The notes under the pieces were generated by a model. The model saw only the letters and a list, made by a program, of their open reading frames with translations. It searched no databases and had not been told where the DNA came from. Below, piece after piece: positions 1-6,602 of a stretch of 13,482 bases of DNA (its first letter is position 1; each line of letters opens with the position of its first letter). Position numbers and translations under genes: made by a program. Source of the stretch: a bacterium (lineage in GTDB: Bacteria > Hydrogenedentota > Hydrogenedentia > Hydrogenedentiales > SLHB01); the NCBI GenBank assembly GCA_024231375.1, contig JAAEQP010001438.1:1-13482 (forward strand), in the 5' to 3' direction.

Positions 1-715
1 ACAGATTGGGAAACCGGTCCCGGACGATCTCGTAGACTTGTCCGAAGACAAGACGGATCTCCTCCTCGGCGTCCGGGGCGGTGCGTACTTCGATAACATG
101 GCGAAGCGTGCGGAAATTGCACGTCCACCCAATGGTGGTTGCCAGACCGATCGGTGCCATCCGCCGGAAGGCGCTCGTGAGCTTCTTCTTCCGGTCAAAC
201 GCCTTCTCGTCGTCGATCTCGTAGGCCTGCGCCAGCGCCGCCTGGACCTCCTCCAACTGCTCGAAGGTTCGCGCGAAGATCTCCATGCCTTCCTCGCTCT
301 CGCGGATGTGCATGGGCACGTAGGCGGACAGGTCCTCCAACCGAACGTAACGCAACGACTCCTGGGAAATGGCCGTTCCCGCCCGATGCCGCACAAGCTC
401 GTGCGTCAGCACACGGCTCACGTCGGCGAGCACAAAGTTCAGGTAACTGTGCTCAAGCACGCTTCCGTGGCCCACCTCGAGAATGTGGTTCAGATAGGGC
501 TTGCTTCCCTGCCGGACGCGGGTCACGTTGGGGTTCAGTCCGGGTCCGAAGGATCGGTAGCAGAGTCGTCCGTAGAACTCGCAGAGCTTCTCGGCATCGC
601 TCGGGGCGTCCGTGGCCCATTCTGGTGCACCCACATGCTCGAGGTATGCGCTCAGACCGTCCTCGACAGCCCGCGTCTCACCTATTAGAAAGACCTTCGG
701 TTCAGCTACCTTCAT
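1..715 (-). CDS. thyX: Flavin-dependent thymidylate synthase ThyX, C-terminal end outside the window
   Basis: ThyX makes dTMP from dUMP in the cytoplasm using methylene-tetrahydrofolate, FAD and NADPH. Translating the minus strand from the ATG at 715-713 gives 238 open codons to the window edge. The family signature is present: HGSVLEH at residues 83-89, the RHR motif at 109-111 followed by AGTAISQESLRY (112-123), and NFRTLRH (200-206), which matches the conserved N-x-R-x-L-x-H segment near the C-terminus. An N-terminal stretch of about 50 residues precedes the core and makes this a longer form of the enzyme. The stretch between RHR and the serine of the motif is one residue longer than the textbook RHR-x7-S pattern. 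A GGGCGG stretch about 9 bases upstream could be the ribosome binding site. The stop codon and last residues are not in the window. Identification is firm; complete length is unknown. Confidence 0.95.
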   Translation of the reverse strand, partial: MKVAEPKVFLIGETRAVEDGLSAYLEHVGAPEWATDAPSDAEKLCEFYGRLCYRSFGPGLNPNVTRVRQGSKPYLNHILEVGHGSVLEHSYLNFVLADVSRVLTHELVRHRAGTAISQESLRYVRLEDLSAYVPMHIRESEEGMEIFARTFEQLEEVQAALAQAYEIDDEKAFDRKKKLTSAFRRMAPIGLATTIGWTCNFRTLRHVIEVRTAPDAEEEIRLVFGQVYEIVRDRFPNL

Positions 716-770
716 TCGTTACCGCCCTACGAGGAATCTGCCAACACAAATATCGACATATCCGGTTCGT

Positions 771-801
771 ACAAAACAACTTAGGCCGCTCCGGCCACAA
801 G
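771..801 (-). terminator. Terminator-like hairpin in the thyX leader
   Basis: Read on the minus strand, CTTGTGGCCG (801-792) and CGGCCTAAG (788-780) pair across a GAG loop. The stem is about 9 bp with one G-U pair and one bulged T. It is followed at once by TTGTTTTGT (779-771). It lies between the two predicted promoters and the thyX start codon. It could end transcripts coming from upstream or act as an attenuator for thyX. The stem is short and the T-tract is interrupted, so this is only a candidate. Confidence 0.4.
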
Positions 802-843
802 GCGCCCATCCCTGCCTCGCAATACGTCCGGGGGTAGTTCGGC

Positions 844-872
844 ATTATAGGAGCGAGTTTCATCATTGTCCA
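844..872 (-). promoter_or_regulatory. Proximal sigma-70-type promoter for thyX
   Basis: On the minus strand TGGACA (872-867), a 17-base spacer and a perfect TATAAT (849-844) form a near-consensus promoter. Transcription would start near 837 and give a leader of about 120 bases before thyX. The hairpin at 771-801 lies inside that leader. Promoter function is inferred from sequence only. Confidence 0.6.
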
Positions 873-987
873 GGACTTTCTGAAAACCGGAACGAAGCAC
901 TCGCTCTGTACACCCGAAACCGTTACAAACAAACAGGTTAAACTTGTCTGAGCTGGGCGCTATAGCCCCCGGAATCCGTACTTGACT

Positions 988-998
988 CGAGCGAAGTC
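988..998. repeat. Intergenic CGAGCGAAGTC motif, copy 1
   Basis: This 11-base string occurs in the gene-free DNA before thyX and again at the last 11 bases of the window (13472-13482), also outside a gene. The second copy is preceded by TCATCC, giving a longer string of a kind often dispersed between genes in some bacterial genomes. Two copies are not enough to prove a repeat family. Confidence 0.3.
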
Positions 999-1090
999 TC
1001 GCGTCCGCCGCCGCGGATCGGCAATGGCGGCTGGAACTGCTCGAAATGACCCAGGGGGAGCCCGTCACCCATCGGACTTCCGTGGCAGGT

Positions 1091-1119
1091 AGAGTAGCAT
1101 GGGAGGGCAGAATTGTCAA
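1091..1119 (-). promoter_or_regulatory. Distal sigma-70-type promoter upstream of thyX
   Basis: On the minus strand a perfect TTGACA (1119-1114), a 17-base spacer and TACTCT (1096-1091) form a promoter. The predicted start is near 1084, about 370 bases before thyX. The intervening stretch 716-1084 shows no convincing gene: its open frames have low-complexity, unfamiliar translations. The transcript may be a long thyX leader or a separate small RNA that ends near 771. Confidence 0.55.
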
Positions 1120-1120
1120 C

Positions 1121-1153
1121 ATATTGTGTATATTTGGAATTCGCACACAATAT
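1121..1153. promoter_or_regulatory. Perfect 9-bp inverted repeat next to a promoter, candidate operator
   Basis: ATATTGTGT (1121-1129) and ACACAATAT (1145-1153) are exact reverse complements separated by 15 bases. The repeat is in a strikingly AT-rich patch inside GC-rich DNA. It lies immediately upstream of the TTGACA box at 1114-1119 on the minus strand, where an activator or repressor, or an UP-like element, would act. No T-tract follows, so it is unlikely to be a terminator of the sulfatase gene. Confidence 0.45.
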
Positions 1154-1223
1154 ACTGTACCCCATCATGCTAGACCCTTTCAGCACCATTGGCTGACCCC
1201 GTCTGCCACGGCTGGCGCGCTTC

Positions 1224-2801
1224 CTAGGCCTTCTCGCCGGACTCTGTCTTGGGGTAATTGGGGCTGTACAACATCCGTTTGGGGCGCGGGACGAGCTTTC
1301 CGTCCTTGACCCACTGGTCGCCGCGCTCGGCTAGATGATCGACCATTCGCGCGCGCCACAGCTTGAGGGTCTTGCGGTGGGCACGATCTGGAGCAAGATC
1401 CGTGCACTCGCCGGGGTCGATGTCCATGTCGAAGAGCTGCTCGCGCCCGTCGAAAGCATGGTAGACGTATTTGATGTGGCCGTCGGTGAGGGCGTTCCAG
1501 TGGTTCTTGGTGCTGTAGCACACGTCGTGTTCAAGGTCGATGTACTCGCGCCAGGGAGCGTCGTCGTCACGAACCAACGGCAGCATACTCGCCCCGTCCA
1601 GTCCTTCGGTTGCGTCCGACGCGCCGGCCGCGTCAGCGAAGGTCGGGAAGATATCGCGCAACTCGACGGGATGCTCCAGCACCTGTCCCCGCTCGCCGCC
1701 CATACCGTCGGGCCAGCGCATGACCATGGGCACGTGGGCGGATGCTTCGTAGGGGTACGATTTTCGCCACATGTGATGGTCGCCTGTCATGTCGCCGTGG
1801 TCGGCCGTGAAGAGTATGAGCGTGTTGTCCAACATCCCTTGTCGTTCGAGCGCGGCCAGCACGCGCCCGATCTCTTCGTCGATGAAGGTGACGTTGCCGT
1901 AGTAGCCTTGGCGCGACTTACGGACCTGGTCGGGTCCCATATCGCCGTGCCAGATGTTGTTGTCCTTCTGGCTTCGTTTCTCGTAGCCGAACGAGGCCTC
2001 CCAGTCGCCGACGTACGCCTCGGGGATGTCGGCGTCGTCGTACATGCGCCAGAACCGTGGGGGCGCGTCGTAGGGGCTGTGGGGACGCGCGAAGGACACC
2101 TTCAGGAAGAACGGTTCCTCACGGTCATAGTTGTCGATGAAGCGCACGGCGCGCTCACCGGTCCAGTGGGTCGGGTGCAACTCTTCGGGGAGTACGTACT
2201 CGGCGGCGCGGTAGTCGTTCCATCCGCCCCCGAGGGTTGCGTCGTATTGCAGATGGGGCGCTTCGGACATGAACCACGCACGGTAGTCGCTACGAAACGC
2301 GGGATGCTCGACGCGGCTGGATTCGTCGAGCAAGACGTTGTGGAACCCGTGGAAATTGCGCTGGGGATGCCAGTGCATCTTGCCGATTCCGAAGGTGTAG
2401 TACCCCGCGTCGCGAAGGGTCTGGACCATTTCCACCGGGTATTGCTCGGCCACCTTCCCGTATCCCAACATACCGTGACGCCAGGGGCCTTGACCGGTGA
2501 GCAGGCCCGCACGCGCGGGCGTGCAGGTGGGCGTAGTCGAGTAGCCGCACCGGAAGTTTACGCCTTCCCGCGCGATACGGTCGAGGTGCGGCGTCTTCAC
2601 GACCGGATGTCCCATGACGCCCAGACAGTCGCCTCGGTATTGATCGGCCATGAGGAAGAGAATGTTGGGCTTGCGATCGGCGGATGTGGACTGTGCCATG
2701 ATTCCTCCCGATAGGGTCAGTGTGGACGCGGCCGCGGCCCCGGCGCCCAGTTTAAGGACGTCGCGGCGGCTCAGGCTGCGTGCGGTTCTTTCGTTCGGCA
2801 T
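1224..2801 (-). CDS. Tat-exported sulfatase (S1 type, formylglycine-dependent)
   Basis: Predicted 525-residue hydrolase of sulfate esters, probably on sulfated sugars outside the cytoplasm. The N-terminus carries a twin-arginine export signal, SRRDVLK (residues 11-17), followed by a hydrophobic stretch. The S1 sulfatase active site is complete: CTPAR at 93-97, whose Cys would be converted to formylglycine, metal ligands Asp53, Asp334 and His335, and Lys141, His143, His241 and Lys347. Gln54 stands where some family members have a second Asp. The start at 2801 is preferred because AAGGGG lies just upstream and the Tat motif follows directly. The open frame extends to 2990, but that extension lacks signal-like sequence. 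A sulfatase-maturing enzyme is needed but is not in the window. It is divergent from the secreted protein at 3116. The exact substrate cannot be told. Confidence 0.93.
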   Translation of the reverse strand: MPNERTARSLSRRDVLKLGAGAAAASTLTLSGGIMAQSTSADRKPNILFLMADQYRGDCLGVMGHPVVKTPHLDRIAREGVNFRCGYSTTPTCTPARAGLLTGQGPWRHGMLGYGKVAEQYPVEMVQTLRDAGYYTFGIGKMHWHPQRNFHGFHNVLLDESSRVEHPAFRSDYRAWFMSEAPHLQYDATLGGGWNDYRAAEYVLPEELHPTHWTGERAVRFIDNYDREEPFFLKVSFARPHSPYDAPPRFWRMYDDADIPEAYVGDWEASFGYEKRSQKDNNIWHGDMGPDQVRKSRQGYYGNVTFIDEEIGRVLAALERQGMLDNTLILFTADHGDMTGDHHMWRKSYPYEASAHVPMVMRWPDGMGGERGQVLEHPVELRDIFPTFADAAGASDATEGLDGASMLPLVRDDDAPWREYIDLEHDVCYSTKNHWNALTDGHIKYVYHAFDGREQLFDMDIDPGECTDLAPDRAHRKTLKLWRARMVDHLAERGDQWVKDGKLVPRPKRMLYSPNYPKTESGEKA

Positions 2802-2842
2802 GGGTGCGTCCCCTTGGTTGGTGGTGCGGCGCCCGTCACTGT

Positions 2843-2869
2843 CTCGACGATGGGCGCGACCATGTCGAG
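2843..2869. promoter_or_regulatory. Inverted repeat at the sulfatase promoter
   Basis: CTCGAC-g-ATGG (2843-2853) pairs with CCATGTCGAG (2860-2869) across a 6-base loop. This is ten base pairs with one bulged G. It overlaps the edge of the predicted -10 box and the likely transcription start of the sulfatase, so it could be an operator or a hairpin at the mRNA 5' end. Confidence 0.45.
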
Positions 2870-2896
2870 TATGCCGAAGCGGACCGGCTGTCGCAA
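2868..2896 (-). promoter_or_regulatory. Possible sulfatase promoter
   Basis: On the minus strand TTGCGA (2896-2891), 17 bases and CATACT (2873-2868) each match four of six consensus positions. Start would be near 2861, about 60 bases before the sulfatase ATG. This is a weak prediction, supported mainly by correct spacing and position. Confidence 0.3.
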
Positions 2897-3008
2897 GGGC
2901 GCCGCACGGCTCTCGAGGATTGGGCACCTGGGGTTCCGGTGTGCCACCCACTAGCTCGTTAGCGGGTGTCTTGCGCGTGCGGAGAGACACACGGTCATCA
3001 CGGTCCGG

Positions 3009-3035
3009 CCACCCTCAAGCTACACTTGAAGGTGG
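3009..3035. promoter_or_regulatory. Inverted repeat in the divergent gap
   Basis: CCACCCTCAAG (3009-3019) and CTTGAAGGTGG (3025-3035) are reverse complements with one mismatch and a 5-base spacer. It sits between the divergent sulfatase and secreted-protein genes, about 80 bases before the latter's ATG. A shared operator or an mRNA leader hairpin are both possible. The sequence differs from the repeat at 2843-2869. Confidence 0.4.
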
Positions 3036-3115
3036 CACACTTGGACTTTCCTTCGCATCCTCGCCGATGGTAGGCTCTAGGCCGCTCAACGAAACACGGA
3101 TGAGGAGTCGTCGTC

Positions 3116-4630
3116 ATGCAAGTTCAAGCGTTCAAGTATGCGCTCATCGTCACAATGGTGTTGGTGTCCCGGGGCGCCATTGCGGCGGACGGAACAGACG
3201 GCACCGTCTTGGCGTTGAGTGGACCGCCGGTCGTGACGACGAAGGACACTGTGGAAGGTCCGGACGCCCTGTGCGATGGCGACGCGGCGACTGAGTGTGT
3301 CATGACACGCAATCCCGGGTTGGCGGGCAACATCGACGTAGCGGTCACATTGAACCTAGCGGAGCCGTCCGTCGTTGAGGCGGTCGAAATCGTGAACGGC
3401 CAAAGCGCGCCGGTCCGGTGGGTTCACGAGATCGAGGTGGGCTCCGAAGACACGTTCCGCCCGTTGCTCGGACGCATGGTCAACCTGCCCATGTGGCGCG
3501 GCGGCGACCGTGTGACCATCCCCGTAATGCCGGCCGCGGCCGCGCAGGTGCGCATCACGTTCGGTGGGGTGCGCGATGGGGCGATTACCGAAGTGCGTGT
3601 GCTTGGACGCGCGAACGTCCTCGAGCGCCACATGCTCTGCTGGTCCGGCAACCTTCAACGCGATTACGTGGACAAGGTCGAGTATCTCGACAAGGAACTC
3701 GGCGTGACCGACCTGTGGTTGGATGCAGTCGAGACGGCGTTTCCCCAGACCGTGACCAACGCAGGGTTCGACATCTGGACCGACTCGGGCGTGCTTGAAT
3801 CGTTCCGCGAACGCGGCATCCGGTATTGGTTGACCGAACACGAGTCTTTCGGCTTCCTGATTCGTCGGCCCGAGTACCTCCACGACGACCTGCGGTGGGA
3901 GACCACGCTACGCGAGATGCGGCGGATCTACGGCCGGGCACGCACCTTGGGATTCCGTGGCCTGGTGTTCGACGCGGAATGCTACGTTGGCGTGCCGGGT
4001 GACGTGAAGGAGGCGTACGAGGGCAAGGCGGATCATGTCGACGCATGGTGTTTCGTCGACGAGTTCGGATACGCGGGCGGCTACTACCAGCGAGGCAAAC
4101 AGGTGGGCGCGGTGATACGCGAGGTGTGGCCTGAAGCGCCCCTGATGCAACTGTACGAGGCCCGGATGTACGCGGGCATCCCCGGTTGCCGGGACGGCAA
4201 CTACTGGTGGCTGAAAGGCATCCACGACGCGGGCGTGGAGGTCTGGATCGCCACCGAGAAGACCTACGGCGCAGGCAACGACGAAATCGACGGTCCCGAG
4301 ATGCTGGACCATCTCAACTCGTGGTTCGTGCGCCTGCCCGAGTTCATCCCGAAGGCCCACGCCGCGTTCCCTTTCGCGACGCGCATCCTGCCGGGGTTCC
4401 ACCCCTGGAACTCGCGCACCAAAATGCCCCACTACCTGCCCAAATATCTCGACGAACAGTTGCGGCAAGCGCACGACATCACCCGGGGCTACTGGATCTA
4501 CTGCGAAGGCAATCCCAGCGCCGGCGACCCACGCGTCGTCATCGACCCGGCCCAATGCGAGAAGTACAGCATCGAGGCCGAAGACTACCTGAAGGTCTTC
4601 CAAGCCTACCCCACGACACGTACGCCGTGA
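3116..4630 (+). CDS. Secreted protein with discoidin-like and glycosidase-like domains
   Basis: The 504-residue product begins with a signal peptide (hydrophobic 8-18, likely cut after AIA at residue 23). Residues ~30-165 look like an F5/8 type C (discoidin) sugar-binding fold: a DGDAATEC turn, then beta-type segments ending in ITEVRVLG. Residues ~170-495 are rich in Trp, Tyr and acidic residues and contain segments such as VTDLWLDAVE and GFRGLVFDAECYVG. These are typical in style of a TIM-barrel glycoside hydrolase or an uncharacterised relative. No named family is recognised, and the catalytic pair is not assigned. GAGGAG at 3102-3107 lies 8 bases before ATG and supports this start. Pairing with a divergent sulfatase suggests joint work on a sulfated sugar; this is inference. 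Confidence 0.75.
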   Translation: MQVQAFKYALIVTMVLVSRGAIAADGTDGTVLALSGPPVVTTKDTVEGPDALCDGDAATECVMTRNPGLAGNIDVAVTLNLAEPSVVEAVEIVNGQSAPVRWVHEIEVGSEDTFRPLLGRMVNLPMWRGGDRVTIPVMPAAAAQVRITFGGVRDGAITEVRVLGRANVLERHMLCWSGNLQRDYVDKVEYLDKELGVTDLWLDAVETAFPQTVTNAGFDIWTDSGVLESFRERGIRYWLTEHESFGFLIRRPEYLHDDLRWETTLREMRRIYGRARTLGFRGLVFDAECYVGVPGDVKEAYEGKADHVDAWCFVDEFGYAGGYYQRGKQVGAVIREVWPEAPLMQLYEARMYAGIPGCRDGNYWWLKGIHDAGVEVWIATEKTYGAGNDEIDGPEMLDHLNSWFVRLPEFIPKAHAAFPFATRILPGFHPWNSRTKMPHYLPKYLDEQLRQAHDITRGYWIYCEGNPSAGDPRVVIDPAQCEKYSIEAEDYLKVFQAYPTTRTP

Positions 4631-4647
4631 CGGCGATCAGAGGGCAT

Positions 4648-4697
4648 GAGGGCGCCTTCTTCCGCCCTCGCCAGAGGGAGAGGGATGGGGTGAGGGT
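4648..4697. repeat. REP-like palindromic and purine-rich intergenic element
   Basis: GAGGGCG (4648-4654) and CGCCCTC (4663-4669) form a perfect 7-bp stem with an 8-base loop. A purine-rich run of AGGGAGAGGG and GGGGTGAGGG strings follows. On the other strand this reads CCCTCACCCC...CCCTCTCCC, a type of string widely dispersed between genes in many GC-rich genomes. The hairpin may also help stop transcription of the preceding gene, though no T-tract follows. Confidence 0.45.
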
Positions 4698-4733
4698 CCG
4701 GCCTCCCTGGCCCGTGCAAGAACCGTCACAAAA

Positions 4734-4763
4734 TTGACTCAAACCGCCGCCATACGGTACACT
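4734..4763 (+). promoter_or_regulatory. Promoter of the tRNA-Lys gene
   Basis: TTGACT (4734-4739), an 18-base spacer and TACACT (4758-4763) form a good sigma-70-type promoter. The predicted start is near 4770, about 58 bases before the mature tRNA. No other gene lies between it and the tRNA. Confidence 0.65.
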
Positions 4764-4773
4764 ATCCGACGCT

Positions 4774-4808
4774 CACAGACGCGGGCTCTCACAGGGCTCG
4801 CGTTTGTG
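4774..4808 (+). other. Strong hairpin in the 5' leader of the tRNA precursor
   Basis: CACAGACGCGGGC (4774-4786) pairs with GCTCGCGTTTGTG (4796-4808). The helix is 13 bp without interruption, with two G-U pairs and a 9-base loop. It begins only a few bases after the predicted transcription start and ends 19 bases before the tRNA. It may affect processing or stability of the precursor. The G-U pairs mean the stem is better in RNA on the plus strand than as a DNA palindrome. Confidence 0.55.
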
Positions 4809-4827
4809 TCTCAGACCAACATTCGGT

Positions 4828-4903
4828 GGACGGGTAGCTCAGTTGGTAGAGCATCGGACTTTTAATCCGGTGGCCGTGGGTTCGAGTCCCACCCCGTTCA
4901 CCA
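4828..4903 (+). tRNA. tRNA-Lys (anticodon TTT)
   Basis: A complete 76-base cloverleaf. The 7-bp acceptor stem is GGACGGG with CCCGTTC, including one G-U pair. The D stem is GCTC/GAGC. The anticodon stem TCGGA/TCCGG encloses CTTTTAA with anticodon TTT at 4861-4863. There is a 5-base variable loop, and the T arm is GTGGG-TTCGAGT-CCCAC. Discriminator A4900 is followed by an encoded CCA (4901-4903). It has its own promoter and terminator, so it is a single-gene unit. Confidence 0.97.
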
Positions 4904-4911
4904 GCACTATC

Positions 4912-4946
4912 AAGGGCTTACGCGGATCGCCGCGTAGGCCCTTTTT
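4912..4946 (+). terminator. Intrinsic terminator of the tRNA-Lys unit
   Basis: AAGGGCTTACGCGG (4912-4925) pairs with CCGCGTAGGCCCTT (4930-4943) around an ATCG loop. The stem has 14 bp with one G-U pair, and a five-T tract (4942-4946) overlaps its end. It begins 9 bases after the tRNA CCA end. Confidence 0.92.
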
Positions 4947-5068
4947 GCTTCAGAGTCCAAATGAAGTCCGCGAGATGTTGAAACGGGTCGTGTCCGTGAG
5001 CTTTCGGAAGTGTGGTCGTCCGGGTGTCTGACCGTGAGATTTGCCTAGCTGATGCGCTCAAGACATTA

Positions 5069-5186
5069 CTCGCACTTGCGTGTGGGGGCGTCGGTCGCGA
5101 TCATGGTTTGCGGTAGGAACCGCGACCAGTTAACCCGAAGGGCGGACGCCCAAGTGAAGTCTATTGCGTCTACCCCGCAGTGCGAG
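5069..5186. other. Nested inverted repeats, candidate structured RNA element
   Basis: The stretch 4947-5260 holds no gene but contains three nested pairings. Outer: CTCGCACTTGCG (5069-5080) with CGCAGTGCGAG (5176-5186), 11 bp with one bulged T. Middle: GGGCGTC (5086-5092) with GACGCCC (5145-5151). Inner: GGTCGCG (5093-5099) with CGCGACC (5121-5127), stacked directly on the middle stem. CACTTG (5073-5078) could instead pair with CAAGTG (5151-5156), which gives a possible switch. I do not recognise the family: no signature of tmRNA, RNase P, SRP RNA or the common riboswitches is visible. It may be a small RNA on either strand, a 3' element of the nuclease gene on the minus strand, or the remains of a small mobile element. 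Confidence 0.4.
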
Positions 5187-5260
5187 GAATGAAATAGGCA
5201 AGGAACGAGAATCGCTTTCCCTTGATTCTGTGCAAGGGCATATGGACTGCATGCTACAGC

Positions 5261-6358
5261 CTATTGTTCACCGTTGAGTGCGTCTTCCTCGTGATCTGAC
5301 GCGTCCTTGTCTGCCTTCATCTCGATGTATCTCTTGCGCACGGCCTCAAGGGGTTGGGCCGTGTCGGTGGAATCGGCCACCTGCCAGAACCACCACCCGT
5401 TGGGGCTATGAACGCCAAACTTCTCAGTCACTGCCCCGCCAGCGGCTGAAGGCGTCTTGTAGCGCTCGTTCTCGAACAATATCCACCCGTCTGGCTGAAT
5501 CACCGCTTCGAAACGTTGACCCTTATAGTCCTTGAAAAGCACCGTGCCAGGGGAAAGCAGACTGCATTGAAGGATATCCGCCATTTCGACTCCAGGACCG
5601 CGCCGCCGGGTACGTGTGGGGCCATCTTCCCTCTCGCGTGCGTGCGGCAGGACAATCTCAACGTCTTCCAGAACACATGCAGCGGTTTCGTTCAGCATCC
5701 TACGCAGCGCCCCCGCGACGTGATCGGCATTGACACTAACACCTGTGGAACGCCGCAGAATGCGCCGGATTGTCTTGATTGTTTCAGGAGCCACGAGAGC
5801 CTGCAGGAAGCTCTCCGGAGAAAGGGCGTCCGTCCGTTGCCACAAGGTATCCAGATACCCCTTCCGTAGACTCTTCAGGCTGATGCAATCGAACTTGTGG
5901 GAAAGCACCTCAGAATCATCTTTGAGAAGGTTCCATTGCTCCACGAGCTTCGTCTTTGGCGGCTGGCCGAATTCGACGTGATACAAGCGCCAGTCACGCC
6001 CATTTGTGAGCAGAACCCATTCGCACCCTGCGTCCACGGCATAGCGGGAAGCCTGCTTCAGATGCTTGGGGGCCAAATCGATGCCTACCCGCTTCAATTC
6101 AACCATTATCAGAGGGGGTGCGTCAGGGCCTTCTTCGAGCTGGACAACGAAGTCAACGTGTTCTGTATCACCCGCACCATGCACGGCCCGTTCGCGGGAT
6201 AGGTTGATAAGCGGATCGTAGCCTAGAACACGCTCAAAGATTCTTTCCACCCGCCTGCGTGTTTCGGCTTCGTTGCCGTCCGTGCGTTGCACGGCCACAA
6301 TCAGGTTCCTCGCATCTTGAAGGGTGCGCTTCTCTTCCTTCGTGAGCTTCGGTGCCAT
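5261..6358 (-). CDS. Stand-alone nuclease: type I restriction R-subunit N-terminal domain plus RAMA-like domain
   Basis: The 365-residue product is predicted to cut DNA, probably in defence. Residues ~30-135 match the HsdR N-terminal nuclease fold: a RRRVERIFERVLGYDP helix region, Asp69 in HVDFVV, Glu87-x-Lys89 in MVELKR (the PD-(D/E)XK core) and Gln102-xxx-Tyr106, the QxxxY motif of type I R subunits. Residues ~140-250 form a helical, charged linker. Residues ~258-346 resemble RAMA, a domain predicted to read modified DNA: L-x2-G271, QPDGW (288-292), YKTPSAA (300-306) and NGWWFW (320-325). No helicase motor is present, and no hsdM or hsdS is near, so it is not a normal R subunit. ATG 6358 is preceded by AAGGGGGA. 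The next gene downstream on this strand is far away. A modification-dependent restriction enzyme is the best guess. The plain nuclease call is solid; the RAMA call is likely. Confidence 0.8.
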   Translation of the reverse strand: MAPKLTKEEKRTLQDARNLIVAVQRTDGNEAETRRRVERIFERVLGYDPLINLSRERAVHGAGDTEHVDFVVQLEEGPDAPPLIMVELKRVGIDLAPKHLKQASRYAVDAGCEWVLLTNGRDWRLYHVEFGQPPKTKLVEQWNLLKDDSEVLSHKFDCISLKSLRKGYLDTLWQRTDALSPESFLQALVAPETIKTIRRILRRSTGVSVNADHVAGALRRMLNETAACVLEDVEIVLPHAREREDGPTRTRRRGPGVEMADILQCSLLSPGTVLFKDYKGQRFEAVIQPDGWILFENERYKTPSAAGGAVTEKFGVHSPNGWWFWQVADSTDTAQPLEAVRKRYIEMKADKDASDHEEDALNGEQ

Positions 6359-6602
6359 TGTGTCCCCCTTTGACGATTGGCCTAAGTGTTTTCCCCCGTC
6401 AGGGGCATTCCGCCTATGCCCAACTCACTCACAGTAGCCAATCTGCTGAAGCCATGCAAGTGGTTCTGCGGCTTCTGTTCCGCGTTCGTTAGAGACTGCA
6501 AAGCAGAACATCCTGGGACAGACCACGGGCCTTCCTTCCGTCTTGCGTCGCGCTTCGGTCTTGTCCCGCGCTGCAGGGCCTCTATTCAGCCACCCAGTCT
6601 CT

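Noticed and set aside
38..688. A 216-codon plus-strand open frame
   Set aside because: It is opposite thyX, which is open to the window edge on the minus strand and carries the ThyX motifs.
716..840. Tetrahydrofolate riboswitch before thyX
   Set aside because: The leader does not show the known sequence and helix pattern of that riboswitch.
781..1146. Minus-strand frames in the thyX leader
   Set aside because: The products are Ser- and Arg-rich without recognisable motifs, there is no good ribosome site, and the frames cross predicted promoter elements.
1335..2714. A 459-codon plus-strand open frame
   Set aside because: It is the antisense shadow of the sulfatase, whose active-site residues are all in the minus-strand frame. 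The translation resembles no protein family.
4881..5280. tRNA-Lys 3' end as an integration site with a downstream direct repeat
   Set aside because: Only a 7-base match (GTTCACC near 5266-5272) was seen, and no integrase gene is in the window.
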